A stretch of DNA of 64,000 nucleotides from Nemopilema nomurai (taxonomy: Eukaryota; Cnidaria; Scyphozoa; Rhizostomeae; Rhizostomatidae). Below the pieces are notes generated by a model, which saw only the letters and a list, made by a program, of their open reading frames with translations, searched no databases and was not told the DNA's origin. Location of the stretch: NCBI GenBank assembly GCA_003864495.1, contig ML133436.1:992001-1056000 (forward strand). The letters run 5' to 3'. Of the stretch, positions 12,324 to 24,800 are shown piece after piece (the stretch's first letter is position 1; each line of letters opens with the position of its first letter). The position numbers and the translations under genes were made by a program.

Positions 12324-12569
12324 GTTTGTTCTCTCGATTGACTTCATTTTGCTGTCTCACTTGAATCACTTTTTGTTCCAGTGTACAAACGGAACAACTG
12401 CTAATCGTTTTAAGGTCTATCAATTCAATGTAAGGGAAACCTGGGTATATTTTATCATTGATTATTGAAATAGGAGTAGGTTTCCAGTTCCAAATTCTCA
12501 AACAATAAAATAATTTCAAAAGATCTTATTCCATAAATCACTGTAACTTGGTGGCGTGTAAGGAGGTGA
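12324..12569. other. Spacer before the satellite
   Basis: The first part resembles the start of ANAPC10 intron 1. The rest is AT-rich and unrecognised. Satellite homology starts at about 12570. Confidence 0.5.
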
Positions 12570-13000
12570 TATGAAAATCTTCAATGAATATATTTCAAAC
12601 ACAGCTAGATCAATAGGAAGATGACAAGACATGTTTAGGTGAGTGTTCTAAGTGTTTTTAGCTTCAAATAATTTTGGAAATTTTTCATGATTTTTCGACA
12701 TTTTTACAGTTCTAGACTGATAACTTTTTTGGCAATGATCCGATGCGTAACTTTTGAAATATGAATGTGAACTCTTAAGGAAGGTTATGTAGCACTGTAA
12801 AATGATCATTTAACATGATTTGAAGTAAAAATAAATTTTCGATTTTTTGGACATTTTTTGATTTTTTTGATAGGTCCGGACCTGTCGATTTTTGTTGAAA
12901 ATGGCTTGAGATTGAAACTTATTTGGCAGTGATCTGATGCGTAACTTTTGAAATATGAACGTGAACTCTTCAAGAAGGTCATGTAGCATTGTAAAATGAT
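12570..13000 (+). repeat. Diverged left-edge satellite units
   Basis: The first L-type unit reads CAGCTAGATCAATAGGAAGA where other copies read CAGCCAGATGAACAGGAAGC, with further changes (GGTGAGTGTTCTAAG, CTTCAAATAATTTTGG). From about 12800 onwards copies match the array consensus closely. Divergence concentrated at an edge is usual for tandem arrays kept uniform by unequal exchange. Confidence 0.8.
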
Positions 13001-15489
13001 CATTTAACATGATTTGAAGTAAAAATAAATTTTCGATTTTTTGGACATTTTTTGACTTTTTTGATAGGTCCGGACCTGTCGATTTTTGTTGAAAATGGCT
13101 TGAGATTGAAACTTATTTGGCAGTGATCTGATGCGTAACTTTTGAAATATGAACGTGAACTCTTCAAGAAGGTCATGTAGCATTGTAAAATGATCATTTA
13201 ACATGATTTGAAGTAAAAATAAATTTTCGATTTTTTGGACATTTTTTGACTTTTTTGATAGGTCCGGACCTGTCGATTTTTGTTGAAAATGGCTTGAGAT
13301 TGAAACTTATTTGGCAGTGATCTGATGCGTAACTTTTGAAATATGAACGTGAACTCTTCAAGAAGGTCATGTAGCATTGTAAAATCATCATTTAACATGA
13401 TTTGAAGTAAAAATAAATTTTCGATTTTTTGGACATTTTTTGACTTTTTTGATAGGTCCGGACCTGTCGATTTTTGATGAAAATGGCCTGAGATTGAAAC
13501 TTTGAAAATATCATTCTAAACACAGCCAGATGAACAGGAAGCCAACAAGACATATCTAGGCAAGTGTTTTGAGTGTTTTTAGCTTAAAATAATTTTCGAA
13601 ATTTTTCATGATTTTTCGACATTTTTACAGTTCTAGACTGATAAGTTTTTTGGCAGTGATCCGTTGCGTAACTTTTGAAATATGAACGTGAACTCTTCAA
13701 GAAGGTCATGTAGCATTGTAAAATGATCATTTAACATGATTTGAAGTAAAAATAAATTTTCGATTTTTTGGACATTTTTTGACTTTTTTGATAGGTCCGG
13801 ACCTGTCGATTTTTGATGAAAATGGCCTGAGATTGAAAATTTGAAAATATCATTCTAAACACAGCCAGATGAACAGGAAGCCAACAAGACATAACTAGGC
13901 AAGTGTTTTGAGTGTTTTTAGCTTAAAATAATTTTCGAAATTTTTCATGATTTTTAGACATTTTTACAGTTCTAGACTGATAAGTTTTTTGGCAGTGATC
14001 CGATGCGTAACTTTTGAAATATGACCATGAACTCTTCAGGAAGGTCATGTAGCAGTGTAAAATCATCATTTAACATGATTTGAAGTAAAAATAAATTTTC
14101 GATTTTTTGGACATTTTTTGACTTTTTTGATAGGTCCGGCCCTGTCGATTTTTGTTGAAAATGGCTTGAGATTGAAACTTATTTGGCACTGATCTGATGC
14201 GTAACTTTTGAAATATGAACGTGAACTCTTCAAGAAGGTCATGTAGCATTGTAAAAGGATCATTTAACATGATATGAAGTAAAAATAAATTTTCGATTTT
14301 TTGGACATTTTTTGACTTTTTTGATAGGTCCGGATCTGTCGATTTTTGTTGAAAGTGGCTTGAGATTGAAACTTATTTGGCAGTGATCTGATGCGTAACT
14401 TTTGAAATATGAACGTGAACTCTTCAGGAAGGTCATGTAGCAGTGTAAAATCATCATTTAACATGATTTGAAGTAAAAATAAATTTTCGATTTTTTGGAC
14501 ATTTTTTGACTTTTTTGATAGGTCCGGACCTGTCAATTTTTGATGAAAATGGCTTGAGATTGAAACTTATTTGGCAGTGATCTGATGCGTAACTTTTGAA
14601 ATATGAACGTGAACTCTTCAAGAAGGTCATGTAGCATTGTAAAATGATCATTTAACATGATTTGAAGTAAAAATAAATTTTCGATTTTTTGGACATTTTT
14701 TGACTTTTTTGATAGGTCCGGACCTGTCGATTTTTGATGAAAATGGCTTGAGATTGAAACTTATTTGGCAGTGATCTGATGCGTAACTTTTGAAATATGA
14801 ACGTGAACTCTTCAAGTAGGTCATGTAGCATTGTAAAATGATCATTTAACATGATTTGAAGTAAAAATAAATTTTCTATTTATTGGACATTTTTTGACTT
14901 TTTTGATAGGTCCGGACCTGTCGATTTTTGATGAAAATGGCCTGAGATTGAAACTTTGAAAATATCATTCTAAACACAGCCAGATGAACAGGAAGCCAAC
15001 AAGACATGTCTAGGCAAGTGTTTTGAGTGTTTTTAGCTTAAAATAATTTTCGAAATTTTTCATGATTTTTCGACATTTTTACAGTTCTAGACTGATAAGT
15101 TTTTTGGCAGTGATCTGATGTGTAACTTTTGAAATATGAGCATGAACTCTTCAGGAAGGTCATGTAGCAGTGTAAAATCATCATTTAACATGATTTGAAG
15201 TAAAAATAAATTTTCGATTTTTTGGACATTTTTTGACTATTTTGATAGGTCCGGACCTGTCGATTTTTGTTGAAAATGGCTTGAGATTGAAACTTATTTG
15301 GCAGTGATCTGATGCGTAACTTTTGAAATATGAACGTGAACTCTTCAAGAAGGTCATGTAGCATTGTAAAATGTTCATTTAACATGATTTGAAGTAAAAA
15401 TAAATTTTCGATTTTTTGGACATTTTTTGACTTTTTTGATAGGTCCGGACCTGTCGATTTTTGATGAAAATGGCCTGAGATTGAAACTT

Positions 15490-17640
15490 TGAAAATATCA
15501 TTCTAAACACAGCCAGATGAACAGGAAGCCAACAAGACATGTCTAGGCAAGTGTTTTGAGTGTTTTTAGCTTAAAATGATTTTCGGAATTTTTCATGATT
15601 TTTCGACATTTTTACAGTTCTAGACTGATAAGTTTTTTGGCAGTGATCCGATGCGTAACTTTTGAAATATGAACATGAACTCTTCAGCGAAATCATGTAG
15701 CAGTGTAAAATCATCATTTAACATGATTTGAAGTAAAAATAAATTTTCGATTTTTTGGACATTTTTTGACTATTTTGATAGGTCCGGACCTGTCGATTTT
15801 TGTTGAAAATGGCTTGAGATTGAAACTTATTTGGCAGTGATCTGATGCGTAACTTTTGAAATATGAACGTGAACTCTTCAAGAAGGTCCTGTAGCATTGT
15901 AAAATGATCATTTAACATGATTTGAAGTAAAAATAAATTTTCGATTTTTTGGACATTTTTGACTTTTTTGATAGGTCCGGACCTGTCGATTTTTGATGAA
16001 AATGGCCTGAGATTGAAACTTTGAAAATATCATTCTAAACACAGCCAGATGAACAGGAAGCCAACAAGACATGTCTAGGCAAGTGTTTTGAGTGTTTTTA
16101 GCTTAAAATAATTTTCGGAATTTTTCATGATTTTTCGACATTTTTACAGTTCTAGACTGATAAGTTTTTTGGCAGTGATCCGATGCGTAACTTTTTAAAT
16201 GTGAACATGAAATCTTCAGGAAGGTCATGTAGCAGTGTAAAATCATCATTTAACATGATTTGAAGTAAAAATAAATTTTCGATTTTTTGGACATTTTTTG
16301 ACTTTTTTGATAGGTCCGGACCTGTTGATTTTTGTTGAAAATGGCTTGAGATTGAAACTTATTTGGCACTGATCTGATGCGTAACTTTTGAAATATGAAC
16401 GTGAACTCTTCAGGAAGGTCATGTAGCATTGTAAAATGATCATTTAACATGATTTGAAGTAAAAATAAATTTTCGATTTTTTGGACATTTTTGACTTTTT
16501 TGATAGGTCCGGACCTGTCGATTTTTGATGAAAATGGCCTGAGATTGAAACTTTGAAAATATCATTCTAAACACAGCCAGATGAACAGGAAACCAACAAG
16601 ACATGTCTAGGCAAGTGTTTTGAGTGTTTTTAACTTAAAATAATTTTCGAAATTTTTCATGATTTTTCAACATTTTTACAGTTCTAGACTGATAAGTTTT
16701 TTGGCAGTGATCCGATGCATAACTTTTGAAATATGAACATGAACTCTTCAGGAAGGTCATGTAGCAGTGTAAAATCATCATTTAACATGATTTGAATTAA
16801 AAATAAATTTTCGATTTTTTGGACATTTTTTGACTTTTTTGATAGGTCCGGACCTGTTGATTTTTGTTGAAAATGGCTTGAGATTGAAACTTATTTGGCA
16901 CTGATCTGATGCGTAACTTTTGAAATATGAACGTGAACTCTTCAAGAAGGTCATGTAGCATTGTAAAATGATCATTTAACATGATTTGAAGTAAAAATAA
17001 ATTTTCGATTTTTTGGACATTTTTGACTTTTTTGATAGGTCCGGACCTGTCGATTTTTGATGAAAATGGCCTGAGATTGAAACTTTGAAAATATCATTCT
17101 AAACACAGCCAGATGAACAGGAAACCAACAAGACATGTCTAGGCAAGTGTTTTGAGTGTTTTTAACTTAAAATAATTTTCGAAATTTTTCATGATTTTTC
17201 AACATTTTTACAGTTCTAGACTGATAAGTTTTTTGGCAGTGATCCGATGCATAACTTTTGAAATATGAACATGAACTCTTCAGGAAGGTCATGTAGCAGT
17301 GTAAAATCATCATTTAACATGATTTGAATTAAAAATAAATTTTCAATTTTTTGGACATTTTTTGACTTTTTTGATAGGTCCGGACCTGTCGATTTTTGTT
17401 GAAAATGGCTTGAGATTGAAACTTATTTGGCAGTGATCTGATGCGTAACTTTTGAAATATGAACGTGAACTCTTCAAGAAGGTCATGTAGCATTGTAAAA
17501 TGATCATTTAACATGATTTGAAGTAAAAATAAATTTTCGATTTTTTGGACATTTTTTGACTTTTTTGATAGGTCCGGACCTGTCGATTTTCGTTGAAAAT
17601 GGCTTGAGATTGAAACTTTGAAAATATCATTCTAAACACA
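15490..17640 (+). repeat. Regular LS (533-bp) sub-array
   Basis: Successive L-unit landmarks are spaced about 532 bp (near 15510, 16042, 16574, 17106, 17638). This is a clean stretch where one long and one short unit alternate. Confidence 0.8.
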
Positions 17641-18896
17641 GCCAGATGAACAGGAAGCCAACAAGACATGTCTAGGCAAGTGTTTTGAGACTCTTTAGGT
17701 TAAAATACTTTTCGAAATTTTTCATGATTTTTCGACATTTTTACAGTTCTAGACTGATAAGTTTTTTGGCAGTGATCCGATGCGTAACTTTTTAAATATG
17801 AACATGAAATCTTCAGGAAGGTCATGTAGCAGTGTAAATCATCATTTAACATGATTTGAAGTAAAAATAAATTTTCGATTTTTTGGACATTTTTTGACTT
17901 TTTTGATAGGTCCGGACCTGGCGATTTTTGATGAAAATGGCCTGAGATTGAAACTTTGAAAATATCATTCTAAACACAGCCAGATGAACAGGAAGCCAAC
18001 AAGACATGTCTAGGCAAGTGTTTTGAGTGTTTTTAGCTTAAAATAATTTTCGGAATTTTTCATGATTTTTCGACATTTTTACAGTTCTAGACTGATAAGT
18101 TTTTTGGCAGTGATCCGATGCGTAACTTTTTAAATATGAACATGAAATCTTCAGGAAGGTCATGTAGCAGTGTAAAGTCATCATTTAACATGATTTGAAG
18201 TAAAAATAAATTTTCGATTTTTTCGACATTTTTTGACTTTTTTGATAGGTCCGGACCTGTTGATTTTTGTTGAAAATGGCTTGAGATTGAAACTTATTTG
18301 GCACTGATCTGATGCGTAACTTTTGAAATATGAACATGAACTCTTCAGCAAGGTCATGTAGCAGTGTAAAATCATCATTTAACATGATTTGATGTAAAAA
18401 TAAATTTTCGATTTTTTGGACATTTTTTGACTTTTTTGATAGGTCCGGACCTGTCGATTTTTGTTGAAAATGGCTTGAGATTGAAACTTATTTGGCACTG
18501 ATCTGATGCGTAACTTTTGAAATATGAACATGAACTCTTCAGGAAGGTCATGTAGCAGTGTAAAATCATCATTTAACATGATTTGAAGTAAAAATAAATT
18601 TTCGATTTTTTGGACATTTTTTGACTATTTTGATAGGTCCGGACCTGTCGATTTTTGTTGAAAATGGCTTGAGATTGAAACTTATTTGGCAGTGATCTGA
18701 TGCGTAACTTTTGAAATATGAACGTGAACTCTTCAAGAAGGTCATGTAGCATTGTAAAATAATCATTTAACATGATTTGAAGTAAAAATAAATTTTCGAT
18801 TTTTTGGACATTTTTTGACTTTTTTGATAGGTCCGGACCTGTCGATTTTTGATGAAAATGGCCTGAGATTGAAACTTTGAAAATATCATTCTAAAC

Positions 18897-21800
18897 ACAG
18901 CCAGATGAACAGGAAGCCAACAAGACATGTCTAGGCAAGTGTTTTGAGTGTTTTTAGCTTAAAATAATTTCCGGAATTTTTCATGATTTTTCGACATTTT
19001 TACAGTTCTAGACTGATAAGTTTTTTGGCAGTGATCCGATGCGTAACTTTTTAAATATGAACATGAAATCTTCAGGAAGGTCATGTAGCAGTGTAAAATC
19101 ATCATTTAACACGATTTGAAGTAAAAATAAATTTTCGATTTTTTGGACATTTTTTGACTTTTTTGATAGGTCCGGACCTGTTGATTTTTGTTGAAAATGG
19201 CTTGAGATTGAAACTTATTTGGCACTGATCTGATGCGTAACTTTTGAAATATGAACATGAACTCTTCAGGAAGGTCATGTAGCAGTGTAAAATCATCATT
19301 TAACATGATTTGAAGTAAAAATAAATTTTTGATTTTTTGGACATTTTTTGACTTTTTTGATAGGTCCGGACCTGTCGATTTTTGATGAAAATGGCCTGAG
19401 ATTGAAACTTATTTGGCAGTGATCTGATGCGTAACTTTTGAAATATGAACGTGAACTCTTCAGGAAGGTCATGTAGCAGTGTAAAATCATCATTTAACAT
19501 TATTTGAAGTAAAAATAAATTTTCGATTTTTTGGACATTCTTTGACTTTTTTGATAGGTCCAGACCTGTCGATTTTTGATGAAAATGAACTGAGATTGAA
19601 ACTTTGAAAATATCATTCTAAACACAGCCAGATGAACAGGAAGCCAACAAGACATGTGTAGGCAAGTGTTTTGAGTGTTTTTAGCTTAAAATAATTTTCG
19701 AAATTTTTCATGATTTTTCGACATTTTTACAGTTCTAGACTGATAAGTTTTTTGGCAGTGATCTGATGCGTAACTTTTGAAATATGAACGTGAACTCTTC
19801 AAGAAGGTCATGTAGCATTGTAAAATGATCATTTAACATGATTTGAAGTAAAAATAAATTTTCGATTTTTGGGACATTTTTTGACTCTTTTGATAGGTCC
19901 GGACCTGTCGATTTTTGTTGAAAATGGCTTGAGATTGAAACTTATTTGGCAGTGATCTGATGCGTAACTTTTGAAATATGAACGTGAACTCTTCAAGAAG
20001 GTCATGTAGCATTGTAAAATGATCATTTAACATGATTTGAAGTAAAAATAAATTTTCGATTATTTGGACATTTTTGACTTTTTTGATAGGTCCGGACCTG
20101 TCGATTTTTGATGAAAATGGCCTGAGATTGAAACTTATTTGGCAGTGATCTGATGCGTAACTTTTGAAATATGAACGTGAACTCTTCAGGAAGGTCATGT
20201 AGCAGTGTAAAATCATCATTTAACATGATTTGAAGTAAAAATAAATTTTCGATTTTTTGGACATTCTTTGACTTTTTTGATAGGTCCAGACCTGTCGATT
20301 TTTGATGAAAATGAACTGAGATTGAAACTTTGAAAATATCATTCTAAACACAGCCAGATGAACAGGAAGCCAACAAGACATGTGTAGGCAAGTGTTTTGA
20401 GTGTTTTTAGCTTAAAATAATTTTCGAAATTTTTCATGATTTTTCGACATTTTTACAGTTCTAGACTGATAAGTTTTTTGGCAGTGATCTGATGCGTAAC
20501 TTTTGAAATATGAACGTGAACTCTTCAAGAAGGTCATGTAGCATTGTAAAATGATCATTTAACATGATTTGAAGTAAAAATAAATTTTCGATTTTTGGGA
20601 CATTTTTTGACTTTTTTGATAGGTCCGGACCTGTCGATTTTTGTTGAAAATGGCTTGAGATTGAAACTTATTTGGCAGTGATCTGATGCGTAACTTTTGA
20701 AATATGAACGTGAACTCTTCAAGAAGGTCATGTAGCAGTGTAAAATCATCATTTAACATGATTTGAAGTAAAAATAAATTTTCGATTTTTTGGACATTTT
20801 TTGACTTTTTGATATGTCCGGACCTGTCGATTTTTGTTGAAAATGGCTTGAGATTGAAACTTATTTGGCAGTGATCTGATGCGTAACTTTTGAAATATGA
20901 ACGTGAACTCTTCAGGAAGGTCATGTAGCAGTGTAAAATCATCATTTAACATGATTTGAAGTAAAAATAAATTTTCGATTTTTTGGACATTCTTTGACTT
21001 TTTGATAGGTCCAGACCTGTCGATTTTTGATGAAAATGGCCTGAGATTGAAACTTTGAAAATAACATTCTAAACACAGCCAGATGAACAGGAAGCCAACA
21101 AGACATGTGTAGGCAAGTGTTTTGAGTGTTTTTAGCTTAAAATAATTTTCGAAATTTTTCATGATTTTTCGACATTTTTACAGTTCTAGACTGATAAGTT
21201 TTTTGGCAGTGATCTGATGCGTAACTTTTGAAATATGAACGTGAACTCTTCAAGAAGGTCATGTAGCATTGTAAAATCATCATTTAACATGATTTGAAGT
21301 AAAAATAAATTTTCGATTTTTTGGACATTTTTTGACTTTTTTGATAGGTCCGGACCTGTCGATTTTTGATGAAAATGGCCTGAGATTGAAACTTTGAAAA
21401 TATCATTCTAAATACAGCCAGATGAACAGGAAGCCAACAAGACATGTCTAGGCAAGTGTTTTGAGTGTTTTTAGCTTAAAATAATTTTCCAAATTTCTAA
21501 TGATTTTTCGACATTTTTACAGTTCTAGACTGATAAGTTTTTTGGCAGTGATCTGATGCGTATCTTTTGAAATATGAACATGAACTCTTCAGGAAGGTCA
21601 TGTAGCAGTGTAAAATCATCATTTAACATGATTTGAAGTGAAAATGAATTTTCGATTTTTTGGACATTTTTGACTTTTTTGATAGGTCCGGACCTGTCGA
21701 TTTTTGATGAAAATGGCTTGAGATTGAAACTTATTTGGCAGTGATCTGATGCGTAACTTTTGAAATATGAACGTGAACTCTTCAAGTAGGTCATGTAGCA

Positions 21801-24800
21801 TTGTAAAATGATCATTTAACATGATTTGAAGTAAAAATAAATTTTCGATTTATTGGACATTTTTTGACTTTTTTGATAGGTCCGGACCTGTCGATTTTTG
21901 TTGAAAATGGCTTGAGATTGAAACTTATTTGGCAGTGATCTGATGCGTAAACTTTTGAAATATGAACGTGAACTCTTCAAGTAGGTCATGTAGCATTGTA
22001 AAATGATCATTTAACATGATTTGAAGTAAAAATAAATTTTCGATTTATTGGACATTTTTTGACTTTTTTGATAGGTCCGGACCTGTCGATTTTAGATGAA
22101 AATGGCCTGAGATTGAAACTTTGAAAATATCATTCTAAACACAGCCAGATGAACAGGAAGCCAACAAGACATGTCTAGGCAAGTGTTTTGAGTGTTTTTA
22201 GCTTAAAATAATTTTCGAAATTTTTCATGATTTTTCGACATTTTTACAGTTCTAGACTGATAAGTTTTTTGGCAGTGATCCGATGCGTAACTTTTGAAAT
22301 ATGAACATGAACTCTTCAGCAAAATCATGTAGCAGTGTAAAATCATCATTTAACATGATTTGAAGTAAAAATAAATTTTGGATTTTTTGGACATTTTTTG
22401 ACTTTTTTGATAGGTCCGGACCTGTCGATTTTTGTTGAAAATGGCTTGAGATTGAAACTTATTTGGCAGTGATCTGATGCGTAACTTTTGAAATATCAAC
22501 GTGAACTCTTCAAGAAGGTCATGTAGCAGTGTAAAATCATCATTTAACATGATTTGAAGTAAAAATAAATTTTCGATTTTTTGGACATTTTTTGACTTTT
22601 TTGATAGGTCCAGACCTGTCGATTTTTGTTGAAAATGGCTTGAGATTGAAACTTATTTGGCAGTGATCTGATGCGTAACTTTTGAAATATGAACGTGAAC
22701 TCTTCAAGAAGGTCATGTAGCATTGTAAAAGGATCATTTAACATGATTTTAAGTAAAAATAAATTTTCGATTTTTTGGACATTTTTTGACTTTTTTGATA
22801 GGTCCGGACCTGTCGATTTTAGATAAAATGCCTGAGATTGAAACTTAGAAAATATCATTCCAAACACAGCCAGATGAACAGGAAGCCAACAAGACATGTC
22901 TAGGCAAGTGTTTTGAGTGTTTTTAGCTTAAAATAATTTTCGAAATTTTTCATGATTTTTCGACATTTTTACAGTTCTAGACTGATAAGTTTTTTGGCAG
23001 TGATCCGATGCGTAACTTTTGAAATATGAACGTGAACTCTTCAAGAAGGTCATGTAGCAGTGTAAAATCATCATTTAACATGATTTGAAGTAAAAATAAA
23101 TTTTCGATTTTTTGGACATTTTTTGACTTTTTTGATAGGTCCGGACCTGTCGATTTTTGTTGAAAATGGCTTGAGATTGAAACTTATTTGGCAGTGATCT
23201 GATGCGTAACTTTTGAAATATCAACGTGAACCCTTCAAGAAGGTCATGTAGCAGTGTAAAATCATCATTTAACATGATTTGAAGTAAAAATAAATTTTCG
23301 ATTTTTTGGACATTTTTTGACTTTTTTGATAGGTCCAGACCTGTCGATTTTTGTTGAAAATGGCTTGAGATTGAAACTTATTTGGCAGTGATCTGATGCG
23401 TAACTTTTGAAATATGAACGTGAACTCTTCAAGAAGGTCATGTAGCATTGTAAAAGGATCATTTAACATGATTTTAAGTAAAAATAAATTTTCGATTTTT
23501 TGGACATTCTTTGACTTTTTTGATAGGTCCGGACCTGTCGATTTTAGATGAAAATGGCCTGAGATTGAAACTTAGAAAATATCATTCCAAACACAGCCAG
23601 ATGAACAGGAAGCCAACAAGACATGTCTAGGCAAGTGTTTTGAGTGTTTTTAGCTTAAAATAATTTTCGAAATTTCTAATGATTTTTCGACATTTTTACA
23701 GTTCTAGACTGATAAGTTGTTTGGCAGTGATCTGATGCGTAACTTTTGAAATATGAACATGAACTCTTCAGGAAGGTCATGTAGCAGTGTAAAATCATCA
23801 TTTAACATGATTTGAAGTGAAAATAAATTTTCGATTTTTTGGACATTTTTGACTTTTTTGATAGGTCCGGACCTGTCGATTTTTGATGAAAATGGCTTGA
23901 GATTGAAACTTATTTGGCAGTGATCTGATGCGTAACTTTTGAAATATGAACGTGAACTCTTCAAGTAGGTCATGTAGCATTGTAAAATGATCATTTAACA
24001 TGATTTGAAGTAAAAATAAATATTCGATTTTTTGAGCATTTTTTGACTTTTTTGATAGGTCCGGACCTGTCGATTTTTAATGAAAATGGCCTGAGATTGA
24101 AACTTTGAAAATATCATTCTAAACACAGCCAGATGAACAGGAAGCCAACAAGACATGTCTAGGCAAGTGTTTTGAGTGTTTTTAGCTTAAAATAATTTTC
24201 GGAATTTTTCATGATTTTTCGACATTTTTACAGTTCTAGACTGATAAGTTTTTTGGCAGTGATCCGATGCGTAACTTTTTAAATATGAACATGAAATCTT
24301 CAGGAAGGTCATGCAGCAGTGTAAAATCATCATTTAACATGATTTGAAGTAAAAATAAATTTTCGATTTTTTGGTTATTTTTTGACTTTTTTGATAGGTC
24401 CCGACCTGTCGATTTTTGTTGAAAATGGCTTGAGATTGAAACTTATTTGGCAGTGATCTGATGCGTAACTTTTGAAATATGAACGTGAACTCTTCAAGAA
24501 GGTCATGTAGCATTGTAAAATGATCATTTAACATGATTTGAAGTAAAAATAAATTTTCGATTTTTTGGACATTTTTTGACTTTTTTGATAGGTCCGGACC
24601 TGTCGATTTTTGATGAAAATGGCTTGAGATTGAAACTTTGAAAATATCATTCTAAACACAGCCAGATGAACAGGAAGCCAACAAGACATGTCTAGGCAAG
24701 TGTTTTGAGAGTTTTTAGGTTAAAATACTTTTCGAAATTTTTCATGATTTTTCGACATTTTTACAGTTCTAGACTGATAAGTTTTTTGGCAGTGATCCGA

